Assembly: GCF_002157145.1 (NCBI RefSeq)
Contig: NZ_CP021361.1
Span: forward strand, 1,798,001-1,862,000
Direction: 5' to 3'
Length of the DNA: 64,000 nt
From: Acidovorax carolinensis
GTDB taxonomy: Bacteria > Pseudomonadota > Gammaproteobacteria > Burkholderiales > Burkholderiaceae_C
Of this stretch, positions 1-7,661 are shown in pieces. Position 1 is the stretch's first letter. The number at the start of each line of letters is the position of its first letter. Under the pieces are notes generated by a model that was not told the DNA's origin, did no database searches, and saw only the letters and a list, made by a program, of their open reading frames with translations. Made by a program: the position numbers and the translations under genes.

Positions 1-147
1 GCGCAGGAAGGCCTGGCCATGCAGCCGGGCGACCTGATCAGCCTGGGTTCGTTCTCGCCGCTGCTGCCACCCAGGGCGGGTCTGTCGGTGACAGCCACTT
101 ACGACGGCTTGCCCGGCGCTGCGCCCGTGTGGCTGAGCTTCAAGTAA
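1..147 (+). CDS. Fumarylacetoacetate hydrolase / 2-keto-4-pentenoate hydratase family protein, C-terminal end (partial)
   Basis: Frame 1 is open from the window edge to a TAA at 145-147 and encodes the last 48 residues. The stretch LISLGSFSPLLPPRAG followed by a VTATYDGLPG-like ending matches the C-terminus of the fumarylacetoacetase fold shared by 2-keto-4-pentenoate hydratases and 2-oxopent-4-enoate decarboxylases. These enzymes act on ring-cleavage products of aromatic catabolism. The metal-binding residues lie upstream of the window, so the exact reaction cannot be assigned. The hydrolase and thioesterase genes that follow would suit a small catabolic cluster, but that is inference. Confidence 0.7.
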   Translation, partial: AQEGLAMQPGDLISLGSFSPLLPPRAGLSVTATYDGLPGAAPVWLSFK

Positions 148-201
148 ACCCTTTATCCGCCTGCGCGCACCGCGTGGGCGTCCACTTCAGAGACTTGACC
201 G

Positions 202-1164
202 TTGACTGACCTGCACATCCACCACACCCGCCTCACCCCCCAGATGCGCAGCGTGCTCGAGCGCATGGCCCGAGCAGGCCATCCACCGCTGCATACCCTC
301 TCGCCCCAGCACGCCCGTGTGGCTTACGAAGCCGGGGCCGGCGTGCTGGAGGTGCCCAAGGCCACTCTGGCGCGCGTGGAAGACCTGCACATCCCGGCCC
401 GTGACGGCCATGGGTTGCCGGCGCGGCTTTATGCACCATCCACGCATGCCGGGCTGCCGCTGCTGCTGTACCTGCATGGGGGCGGCTTCACCATTGGCAG
501 CATTGCCACGCACGACATCCTGTGCCGCGAACTGGCTCGACTGGCCGGGTGCATGGTGGTGTCGCTCGACTATCGGCTGGCGCCGGAAAACCGCTTTCCC
601 ACCGCCAGCAACGATGCCTGGGATGCCTTGGCCTGGCTCGCCGGCAACGCGCAGACCCTGGGGGCCGACCCCGCGCGGCTGGCCGTGGGCGGCGACAGTG
701 CCGGCGGCACCCTGGCCGCGGTCAACGCCATCCTGGCGCGGGACGCAGGCTTGCCACTGGCGCTGCAGCTACTCATCTACCCCGGTTGCGCGGCTCATCA
801 GGACACGCCATCCCACGCCACATTTGCGCGTGGCCTGGTGCTGGAGGAGCCGGCCATCAGCTGGTTCTTCGGCAACTATGTGCAAAGCCGCGCGGAGCGC
901 GAGGACTGGCGCTTTGCCCCGCTGTTGGCACCGGACGTGGAGGGGGTGGCACCCGCCTGGATCGGCCTGGCCGAATGCGACCCGCTCGTGGACGAGGGCG
1001 TGGACTACGCCGACAAGCTGCGCCTGGCCGGTGTGCCGGTGGATCTGGATATCTACCGGGGTGTGACCCACGAATTCATCAAGATGGGCCGCGCCATTCC
1101 CGAGGCGCGCCAGGCCCATGCCGACGCAGCCCGGGCGCTGCGCCAGGCATTTGGAATGGAGTGA
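202..1164 (+). CDS. Alpha/beta hydrolase, hormone-sensitive-lipase (HSL) family esterase
   Basis: A 320-residue protein of the HSL/GDXG esterase class, likely a cytoplasmic carboxylesterase for short acyl esters. The oxyanion motif HGGGF follows LLYLHG near residue 93. The nucleophile motif GDSAGG lies near residue 164. An acid residue (ECDPLVDEG, near 260) and a His (THEF, near 290) complete the triad. Length is typical of the family. The longest frame begins at a TTG at 202; an ATG at 244 (MRSVLERMA) is an alternative, and neither has a strong ribosome site. The stop overlaps a possible GTG of the next gene, which suggests translational coupling. No signal peptide is visible. The substrate is unknown. 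Confidence 0.85.
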   Translation: MTDLHIHHTRLTPQMRSVLERMARAGHPPLHTLSPQHARVAYEAGAGVLEVPKATLARVEDLHIPARDGHGLPARLYAPSTHAGLPLLLYLHGGGFTIGSIATHDILCRELARLAGCMVVSLDYRLAPENRFPTASNDAWDALAWLAGNAQTLGADPARLAVGGDSAGGTLAAVNAILARDAGLPLALQLLIYPGCAAHQDTPSHATFARGLVLEEPAISWFFGNYVQSRAEREDWRFAPLLAPDVEGVAPAWIGLAECDPLVDEGVDYADKLRLAGVPVDLDIYRGVTHEFIKMGRAIPEARQAHADAARALRQAFGME

Positions 1165-1172
1165 AGCAAAGA

Positions 1173-2033
1173 ATGCAACAACGCAGTGACTTCCGTTGTG
1201 TTCACCGCCTGCGCGTGCGCTGGGCTGAGGTGGACATGCAAAAGATCGTCTTCAACGCGCACTACCTCATGTACATCGACAACGCCATGAGCGACTACTG
1301 GCGCGCGCTGGCCCTGCCGTATGAAGCGAGCATGCTGGCACTGGGCGGTGAAATGTATGTGAAGAAGGCCACGCTCGAATACCACGCTTCGGCGCGGCTC
1401 GATGACACGCTGGATGTGGGCCTGCGCTGTGCCCGCGTGGGCAATTCGTCGAGCCTGTTCGAGGCGGGCATTTTCACTGGCGACCAGTTGCTGGTGTCGG
1501 GCGAACTGGTCTATGTGTTTGCCGACCCCGCCACACAAAAGTCACGGCCCGTGCCGCCTGTGTTGCGCGCCATCTTTGAAGATTTCGAGGCCGGCGCCGA
1601 GATGGCCGAGGTGCGCACCGGCGACTGGAACGCATTGGGCCGCGATGCGGGCCGCCTGCGCACTGCCGTGTTCGTGCGCGAGCAGGGCATTGCGGCAGAC
1701 ATCGAGGCCGATGCGCTCGATGCCACAGCGCGCCATGCGGTCGTTTACAACCGCCTGGACATGCCGGTCGCCACGGGCCGCCTCCTGCAGCAGGCGCCCG
1801 GCGTGGGACGCATCGGCCGCATGGCGGTGGACCGTTCGGTGCGCGGCGCGCAGTGGGGGCGGCAATTGCTGGACGCGTTGGTTGAAGCCGCCCGTGCCCG
1901 CGGTGACAGCGAGGTGCAGTTGCACGCACAGCGCAGCGCCGAAGGGTTTTATCGTCGGGCGGGTTTTGCCGTGACGGGCGAGCCGTATGAGGAAGCGGGC
2001 ATTGCGCACATCGCCATGGCGCGCAGCGTGTAA
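1173..2033 (+). CDS. Fusion: 4HBT hotdog acyl-CoA thioesterase plus GNAT N-acetyltransferase
   Basis: A 286-residue two-domain protein. Residues 1-135 form a YbgC/4HBT hotdog thioesterase, with the active-site-like stretch EVDMQKIVFNAHYL near residues 17-30; this family hydrolyses acyl-CoA or acyl-ACP. Residues 145-286 form a GNAT acetyltransferase with the acetyl-CoA loop as VRGAQWGRQLLD and a QRSAEGFYRRAGF ending typical of ElaA-like members. ATG 1173 was chosen because the hotdog fold begins just after it; GTG 1161 overlaps the upstream stop and could couple translation. The same reading frame stays open far upstream through the hydrolase gene, but that part is a shadow. How the two activities cooperate is unknown. 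Confidence 0.85.
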   Translation: MQQRSDFRCVHRLRVRWAEVDMQKIVFNAHYLMYIDNAMSDYWRALALPYEASMLALGGEMYVKKATLEYHASARLDDTLDVGLRCARVGNSSSLFEAGIFTGDQLLVSGELVYVFADPATQKSRPVPPVLRAIFEDFEAGAEMAEVRTGDWNALGRDAGRLRTAVFVREQGIAADIEADALDATARHAVVYNRLDMPVATGRLLQQAPGVGRIGRMAVDRSVRGAQWGRQLLDALVEAARARGDSEVQLHAQRSAEGFYRRAGFAVTGEPYEEAGIAHIAMARSV

Positions 2034-2153
2034 GCGACGGCTTTTGAAAAGGAAGCCGCTGGCGCCCCACCCTTGGCGCTGCCCAGCCCCGTCCCAGAAA
2101 ACATCAAAAACACCGGCCACGCCCTTCAAACCGCGTGGCCCGGAGTGCTTCGA

Positions 2154-3437
2154 TTACACCTTCTCCAGCGCCTGAACCAGGTCGGCCTGCAGGTCGTTGA
2201 TGTGCTCGATCCCCACCGACAGGCGCACCATGTTCTCGCTCACGCCGGCCTTGGCCAATTCGGCGGGGTTGAGCTGGCGGTGGGTGGTGGAGGCCGGGTG
2301 GGTGGCCAGGGATTTGGCGTCGCCGATGTTCACCAGGCGCGTGAACAGTTGCAGGGCGTCGAGGAAACGGGCCCCTGCGGCGCGCGGGTCGGCGTCACTG
2401 GCTTTCAGGCCGAACGACAGGATGCCCGATGCCCGCCCGCCCATCTGGCGCTGTGCCAGCGCGTGGTCGGCATGGTCGGGAAGGCCCGCGTAGCGCACCC
2501 ATTCCACCTTGGGGTGGTTTTGCAGGAATTTCGCCAGCGCCAGGGTGTTGTCGCAGATGCGGTCCATGCGCAGCGGCAGGGTTTCGATGCCTTGCAGCGT
2601 GAGCCAGGCGTTGAACGGCGACAGCGCCGCGCCCATGTTGCGCAGCGGCACCACGCGGGCGCGGCCGATGAAGGCAGCGGCGCCCAGGGCCTCGGTGTAG
2701 ACCACGCCGTGGTAGCTGACGTCGGGCTCGTTCAGGCGCTTGAAGCGGGCCTTGTGCTCGGCCCACGGGAACTTGCCGCTGTCCACGATGATGCCGCCGA
2801 TGCTGTTGCCGTGGCCATTCATGTACTTGGTGAGGGCGTGCACCACGATGTCGGCGCCATGCTCGATGGGGCGGCACAGGTAGGGGCTGGGGACGGTGTT
2901 GTCCACGATCAGTGGCACGCCATGGTCGTGCGCCACCTTGGCCAGCGCGGCGATGTCGGTCACGTTGCCCAGCGGGTTGCCAATGGATTCGCAGAACACG
3001 GCCTTGGTTCGGGCGTCGATCAGCCCGGCAAAACTGGCGGGGTCGCGCGGGTCGGCAAAGCGCACCTCAATGCCCTGCTGCGGGAAGGTGTGGGCGAACA
3101 GGTTGTAGGTGCCGCCATACAGCGTGCTGGCCGAGACGATGTTGTCGCCAGCTTCGGCAATGGTCTGGATCGCTGCCGTGATGGCCGCCATGCCCGAGGC
3201 CACGGCCAGTGCGGCCACGCCGCCTTCGAGGGCCGCCACGCGCTGCTCCAGGACATCGGTGGTCGGATTCATGATGCGCGTGTAGATGTTGCCCGGCACC
3301 TTCAGGTCGAACAGGTCGGCACCGTGCTGCGCACTGTCGAACGCGTAGGCCACTGTTTGGTACAGCGGCACAGCGGCGGACTTGGTGGTGGGGTCGGGCG
3401 TGTAGCCCGCGTGGACGGCAAGCGTTTCGATGTGCAT
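2154..3437 (-). CDS. metY: O-acetylhomoserine aminocarboxypropyltransferase (O-acetylhomoserine sulfhydrylase)
   Basis: A PLP-dependent Cys/Met-metabolism enzyme of 427 residues, the usual length. It converts O-acetylhomoserine and sulfide to homocysteine and acetate in the cytoplasm, so it uses the sulfide produced by the cys genes of this window. The N-terminus HIETLAVHAGYTPDPTT and the fold core YTRIMNPTTDVLE are diagnostic. The PLP lysine sits in HALTKYMNGHGN near residue 205, and the C-terminus has the SVGIEHINDL block. The start is the ATG at 3437, where homology begins; a longer open frame to 3509 is not family-like. I looked for a SAM riboswitch upstream and saw none. Confidence 0.93.
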   Translation of the reverse strand: MHIETLAVHAGYTPDPTTKSAAVPLYQTVAYAFDSAQHGADLFDLKVPGNIYTRIMNPTTDVLEQRVAALEGGVAALAVASGMAAITAAIQTIAEAGDNIVSASTLYGGTYNLFAHTFPQQGIEVRFADPRDPASFAGLIDARTKAVFCESIGNPLGNVTDIAALAKVAHDHGVPLIVDNTVPSPYLCRPIEHGADIVVHALTKYMNGHGNSIGGIIVDSGKFPWAEHKARFKRLNEPDVSYHGVVYTEALGAAAFIGRARVVPLRNMGAALSPFNAWLTLQGIETLPLRMDRICDNTLALAKFLQNHPKVEWVRYAGLPDHADHALAQRQMGGRASGILSFGLKASDADPRAAGARFLDALQLFTRLVNIGDAKSLATHPASTTHRQLNPAELAKAGVSENMVRLSVGIEHINDLQADLVQALEKV

Positions 3438-3548
3438 GGTTGGCAGTCTCTCTGTCGTGAAATGTTGTGGATGGCCCGCATGGTGGGTTGCCAGCGCACA
3501 TTCTTGCACCGGCAGCCGTGGCGCCCCATCGAATCGTTTGCTATGTGC

Positions 3549-6278
3549 TTATGCGACGGGGTCGTCGATGGCGCTGGCACTGGCCCGACGCTTGCGCCGC
3601 CACGCCTTCTCCAGCTCGACCACGCAATACACCACCAGCGCCGCAGCCACGCAGATGCCCAGCTCGCCCAGGCTCAGCGGCTCGGTTCTGAAAATGGGGT
3701 TGAGAAACGGCACATAGATGGTGGCCATCTGCAGCGCAAACGTCAGCAGCACGGCGCCCAGCAGGGGCCGGTTGCTGGCCAGCCCCAGGCGCCACAGCGG
3801 CTCGCTTTCGGAGCGGATGGCCATCACATGGGCCATTTGCGCAAGGGTGAGCACGGTGAACACCATGGTCTGCCAGTGTGCGTGGCCGGTGTGCAAGGCC
3901 CAGGCCTGCACGGCCAGGCACAGGCCGGCGATCAGCAGGCCCATGCCCAGGATGTGCTGCCACATGCCCTGGGCAAACAGGCTCTCGTTCGGCGGGCGGG
4001 GCGGGCGCTGCATGATGCCGCGCTCGGCCGGTTCTGCCGCCAGGGCCAGGCCGGGCAGGCCATCGGTCACCAGGTTGACCCACAGGATGTGGATGGGCAG
4101 CAGTGGAATGGGCAGCAGCAGCAATGGGGCGAGAAAGATGGTCCAGATCTCGCCCGAGTTGCCGGTCATGGCGTAGCGCACGAACTTGCGGATGTTGTCG
4201 TAGATGCGCCGGCCTTCCCGGACGGCCGCGACGATGGTTGCGAAGTTGTCGTCCAGCAGCACCAGGCTGCTGGCCTCGCGTGCCACATCGGTGCCGCCTT
4301 TTCCCATGGATACGCCGATGTCGGCGCGCTTCAGTGCCGGAGCGTCGTTCACGCCGTCGCCCGTCATGGCCACGAAATGGCCCTGGGCCTGCAGCGCTTC
4401 GACGATGCGGATCTTTTGCGCCGGGTCCACGCGGGCATACACATGCACCTGCTCCACCCGGGCACGCAGGGCCGCGTCGTCCAGCTGGGCCAGGTCGGCA
4501 CCGGTGAGCACGGGAGCATCGGCATGGGCCACGATGCCCAGGCGGTGCGCAATGGCGCGCGCTGTAGCGGGGTGGTCGCCCGTGATCATCACGGGGGTGA
4601 TGCCCGCGCTGATGCAGTCGTGCACAGCGGCCTGGGCTTCGGGGCGCGGCGGGTCGATGAGGGCGATCAGGCCCAGCAGCTCCATCTGGCTTTCCACGTC
4701 ATCCAGGGCATTGGTGTCGGGCAGGCGTGCGTGGTCACGGCGTGCCAGGGCCAGTACCCGCAGGCCTTGCGTGGCCAGCTGGTTGGCCGTGGCCAGCACG
4801 GCGGCGGTATCCAGCGGCTGCCCGCCTTCGGGTGTCCACTGCGCCGTGCAGCGCGGTAGCACCGACTCGGGGGCGCCCTTGGTGTAGGCCACGAAGCCAC
4901 CGCCGCCGCGGTGGAAGGTCGTCATGCGTTTGCGGTCAGAGTCGAAGGGCTGTTCCTGCACGCGCGGGGTGGCGGCATCGAGCTGGGCCTTGTCCAGCCC
5001 GCCTGCATGGGCGGCCAGCACCAGGGCAGTTTCGGTGGGATCGCCCTGCCAGTCGGTTGGGTGGGCGTCAGGTTTGGGGGTAGTGGTGGCGGTGCCGTCG
5101 TCGTCAACACGGGCGTGGCGTGCGGCATCGTTGCACAGCGCAGCGGCGCGCAGGGCCTCGGCGTGCACGGGGCCGGGTAACGGGTCGCCAGGTGCCCAGC
5201 GCTGGCCCTGGGCCAGCAGCAGCTCTGCGTGCATGTGGTTCTGGGTGAGGGTGCCGGTCTTATCGGAGCAGATGGTGGTGACCGAGCCCAGCGTTTCCAC
5301 CGAAGGCAGCCTGCGCACCAGCGCCTTGACCGCCACCATGCGGCGCGCGCCCAGCGCCAGCAGCACCGTGACCACGGCGGGCAGCGCCTCGGGGATGGCT
5401 GCCACGGCCAGGCTGATGGCGGTGAGGGCCATCAGCAGGGGGGATTCCCCGCGCAACACGCCCACCGCAAAGATCACGATGCAGATGGCGATGACCCCCA
5501 GGGCCAGGCGCTTGCCGAAGGCCGCCAGGCGCAGCTGCAGCGGCGTGCTGCGGTCCTCGCCGCCCAGCAGGCGGGCCACCTTGCCCAGTTCGGTGTGCAT
5601 GCCGGTGGCCACCACCAGACCGCGCGCGCGGCCGTGGGTGGCTGTGGTGCCCTTGAAGGCCATGTTGACGCGGTCGCCCAGGGCGCTGGTGTCCTGTGCG
5701 GCCAGGGTGTCCGTTTGCTTGGCCACGGTGACGGATTCGCCCGTGAGGGCCGATTCGTCCACCTGCAGTTGCGCGATCTCGATCAGGCGCAGGTCTGCCG
5801 GAATCTGGTTGCCTGCCTCCAGCAGCACGATGTCGCCGGGCACCAGCACGCTGGCGGGCACCACCTGCACTTCGCCGCCGCGCAGCACGGTGGCATGGGC
5901 GGCGGATAGCTGGCGCAGTGCGGCCATGGCCTGGTCGGCACGCCAGGCCTGCACAAAGCCGATGATGGCGTTGAGCACCACGATGACCAGGATGACCAGC
6001 GTGTCGGTGAGGTCTCCGATCACGCCCGAGATCACGGCTGCGCCAAGCAGAACCAGCACCATGAAGTCCTTGAACTGGTCGGCCAGAAGCGCCAGGGGGC
6101 CGCGCCGTGCGTGGTCCTGCAGTTCGTTGGCGCCGTGCTGATGTGCGCGCTGCGCGGCTTCGTCATCGCGCAGGCCGGTGCGGGGATTGACGCGGTACGT
6201 TGCGGCAAGCTCCTGGGCGCTGCGCAGGTGAGCTTCAGAGGGGGTGACGTTGGCAGGGTAAGTGGGATCGGTCTGCAT
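3549..6278 (-). CDS. Cation-translocating P-type ATPase (calcium-pump-like, P2 class)
   Basis: A 909-residue inner-membrane pump with the full P-type ATPase layout. An N-terminal cation ATPase domain is followed by the actuator motif LTGESVTV, membrane helix M4 with AIPEALPAVVTVLLALGARR, and the phosphorylation motif CSDKTGTLTQNH near residue 345. The hinge TGDGVNDAPALKRADIGVSM lies near 625, and a C-terminal domain with about four to six helices ends the protein. The PEALP sequence and overall form resemble SERCA/PMCA-type Ca2+ or Mn2+ pumps rather than heavy-metal (CPx) pumps; the ion cannot be fixed from sequence. The start at ATG 6278 (MQTDPTYPAN) removes a long unlikely N-terminal extension. 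The gene lies upstream of metY with no obvious functional link. Confidence 0.9.
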   Translation of the reverse strand: MQTDPTYPANVTPSEAHLRSAQELAATYRVNPRTGLRDDEAAQRAHQHGANELQDHARRGPLALLADQFKDFMVLVLLGAAVISGVIGDLTDTLVILVIVVLNAIIGFVQAWRADQAMAALRQLSAAHATVLRGGEVQVVPASVLVPGDIVLLEAGNQIPADLRLIEIAQLQVDESALTGESVTVAKQTDTLAAQDTSALGDRVNMAFKGTTATHGRARGLVVATGMHTELGKVARLLGGEDRSTPLQLRLAAFGKRLALGVIAICIVIFAVGVLRGESPLLMALTAISLAVAAIPEALPAVVTVLLALGARRMVAVKALVRRLPSVETLGSVTTICSDKTGTLTQNHMHAELLLAQGQRWAPGDPLPGPVHAEALRAAALCNDAARHARVDDDGTATTTPKPDAHPTDWQGDPTETALVLAAHAGGLDKAQLDAATPRVQEQPFDSDRKRMTTFHRGGGGFVAYTKGAPESVLPRCTAQWTPEGGQPLDTAAVLATANQLATQGLRVLALARRDHARLPDTNALDDVESQMELLGLIALIDPPRPEAQAAVHDCISAGITPVMITGDHPATARAIAHRLGIVAHADAPVLTGADLAQLDDAALRARVEQVHVYARVDPAQKIRIVEALQAQGHFVAMTGDGVNDAPALKRADIGVSMGKGGTDVAREASSLVLLDDNFATIVAAVREGRRIYDNIRKFVRYAMTGNSGEIWTIFLAPLLLLPIPLLPIHILWVNLVTDGLPGLALAAEPAERGIMQRPPRPPNESLFAQGMWQHILGMGLLIAGLCLAVQAWALHTGHAHWQTMVFTVLTLAQMAHVMAIRSESEPLWRLGLASNRPLLGAVLLTFALQMATIYVPFLNPIFRTEPLSLGELGICVAAALVVYCVVELEKAWRRKRRASASAIDDPVA

Positions 6279-6420
6279 GCAGTATTTCCGTAGAGGCAAT
6301 GAACGATGCCCGAGTGGGCTCAGGCATGGTGCGGTGCATTCACGGCGGGATGCTGCTGAACCATAGCCCAAATGCATGACAGCCGTGCAGCGCTGCCGTA
6401 GCGTGGTGCAAGAAAAAATT

Positions 6421-6458
6421 GCTATACAAAATATAGCTGCTTGCGCTAAGTTGATAAG
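6421..6458. repeat. Palindromic intergenic repeat, copy 1, interrupted by the IS element
   Basis: The stretch ATATAGCTGCTTGCGCT followed by AAGTTGATAAG matches the left and central part of the family found ten more times in the window (core AGCTGCyAGCGCTT-n-AAGCGCT). The expected right arm, beginning AAGCG, resumes at 7565 on the far side of the insertion sequence. This shows that the IS landed in the repeat. Confidence 0.75.
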
Positions 6459-6483
6459 GGCGGATTCAAGTCCAAGTGCAACA
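6459..6483. repeat. IS30-type terminal inverted repeat (left end in window)
   Basis: The sequence begins GGCGGATTCAAG and ends AAGTGCAACA. The reverse complement of 7539-7564 begins GGCGGCCTCAAT and ends AAGTGCAACA, with the outer and inner blocks conserved and a few mismatches between. It lies downstream of the transposase stop. Confidence 0.82.
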
Positions 6484-6491
6484 AATATTCA

Positions 6492-7520
6492 TTAATGCAC
6501 TGAATCAGGCTGTAGGGTCAGCCGGGCCAAATGTTCGGCATAAACCTCAATGGGCTTGCTCCACCCCAGAGTCATCCTGGGGCGCCCATTGAGCTCATCG
6601 GCTACGGCATCCAGATACTCCTGGCTATAGCCGCTCAGATCAGTCCCCTTGGGGAAGTACTGCCGCAGCAATCCATTGGTGTTTTCGTTGGAGCCCCGCT
6701 GCCAGGGGCTGTAGGGGTCACAGAAGTACACCTTCATGCCCGTGTTCTCGGTGAGCTTGGCATGCTCTGCCATCTCACTGCCACGGTCATAGGTCAGGCT
6801 CTGGCGCATCGGGCTGGCAATGCCATTGAGCTTGTCGCTGAAGGCCTGCAGTACATGTGCCGCTGTCGCCGGGTTGGGGTGCGGCAGCTTGACCAGCACC
6901 ACCAGGCGGGTCGTGCGCTCGACCAGCGTGCCAATGGCACTGGCATTGCCTTTGCCCTTGATGAGGTCGCCCTCCCAGTGCCCGGGCAACTGACGATCCT
7001 CAATCTCGGGTGGGCGCACATGGATGCTCAGCAGGTCGGTGATTTGCCCACGCCGATCCTCGCCTTTGGAGCGCGGCCAGCGCTTGGCGCGGGCCATGCG
7101 CAAGCAGGCCACCAGCTCCTTCTTGAGCTCTCCCCGGGGCTGGGCGTAGATGCAGGTGTAGATGCTCTCGTGGGACACTTGTTTGCGCTTGTTGTCAGGG
7201 TGCAGTTTCTTCAACTGCCCAGCGATTTGCTGGGGAGACCAGTGCCGGAGCAGATAGTCGCGAACGATCTTGAACAAAGGTCCATCGCGGTGCAGTTTGG
7301 GCTGGGGACGGGCAAAGCATCTGCGCCTGTCGCTGCGTTGCTGGGCGAACTTGGAGGTGTAGGCCTTGGCGCCCGCATTGCGTTGGCATTCCCGGCTGAT
7401 GGTGCTCTTGCAGCGCCCCAAGGCCCGCGCTATGGCGCTGAGGCTTTGCTTTTGCTGAAGCCCCAAGGCGATCGCATGGCGCTCGCTCTCGCTCAACTGC
7501 TGGTAATTCTTCTTTGTCAT
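6492..7520 (-). CDS. IS30-family transposase
   Basis: A 342-residue DDE transposase. The N-terminal helix-turn-helix runs from SESERHAIALGLQQ to ALGRCKSTISREC (about residues 9-45) and matches the IS30 DNA-binding region. The catalytic triad is visible as D in HWEGDLIKG near residue 183, D in LTYDRGSEM near 243, and E in GSNENTNGLLRQY near 280. The length is standard and the frame is intact. The ATG at 7520 lies just inside the right-hand inverted repeat. The enzyme acts on the flanking repeats for cut-and-join or copy transposition. Confidence 0.95.
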   Translation of the reverse strand: MTKKNYQQLSESERHAIALGLQQKQSLSAIARALGRCKSTISRECQRNAGAKAYTSKFAQQRSDRRRCFARPQPKLHRDGPLFKIVRDYLLRHWSPQQIAGQLKKLHPDNKRKQVSHESIYTCIYAQPRGELKKELVACLRMARAKRWPRSKGEDRRGQITDLLSIHVRPPEIEDRQLPGHWEGDLIKGKGNASAIGTLVERTTRLVVLVKLPHPNPATAAHVLQAFSDKLNGIASPMRQSLTYDRGSEMAEHAKLTENTGMKVYFCDPYSPWQRGSNENTNGLLRQYFPKGTDLSGYSQEYLDAVADELNGRPRMTLGWSKPIEVYAEHLARLTLQPDSVH

Positions 7521-7538
7521 CTTGATCTCAATTCTCGG

Positions 7539-7564
7539 TGTTGCACTTCGGAATTGAGGCCGCC
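7539..7564. repeat. IS30-type terminal inverted repeat (right end in window)
   Basis: It reads TGTTGCACTT inward and GAGGCCGCC at the outer edge, and is the imperfect inverted partner of 6459-6483. It lies just upstream of the transposase start and is followed directly by AAG, the second copy of the target duplication. Confidence 0.82.
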
Positions 7565-7661
7565 AAGCGTTTCATGGCGTTTTCAACAAAACGCGTGGCT
7601 GACCGCACACAGTCTGCCAGACGAGCAAATCGCTCGGCACTGGACCATGTCGGGAGGTCTT

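Larger units (their letters stand above)
6459..7564. mobile_element. IS30-family insertion sequence, complete, 1106 bp
   Basis: The element consists of one transposase gene (minus strand) between imperfect terminal inverted repeats of 25-26 bp that share GGCGG, TCAA and AAGTGCAACA blocks. The trinucleotide AAG stands immediately outside both ends (6456-6458 and 7565-7567), which is a 3-bp target duplication, as expected for IS30-type transposition. No coding gene is broken: the insertion point is inside a palindromic intergenic repeat between the P-type ATPase and the U32 gene. The transposase is intact and its frame closed, so the element looks recent and possibly still active. I cannot match it to a named IS without a database. 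Confidence 0.88.

Noticed and set aside
522..1172. Open frame running into the thioesterase-GNAT gene from far upstream
   Set aside because: It is the +1 shadow of the HSL esterase; the residues are Arg/Gly/Pro-rich without family motifs, and the real domain starts at 1173.
3438..3548. SAM riboswitch upstream of metY
   Set aside because: I could not find the conserved core of SAM-I, SAM-II or SAM-IV-type elements in this short gap.
2073..4859. Very long open frame (928 codons) on the plus strand
   Set aside because: It lies antisense to metY and the P-type ATPase, which both carry full motif sets; the long frame reflects high GC at third positions.
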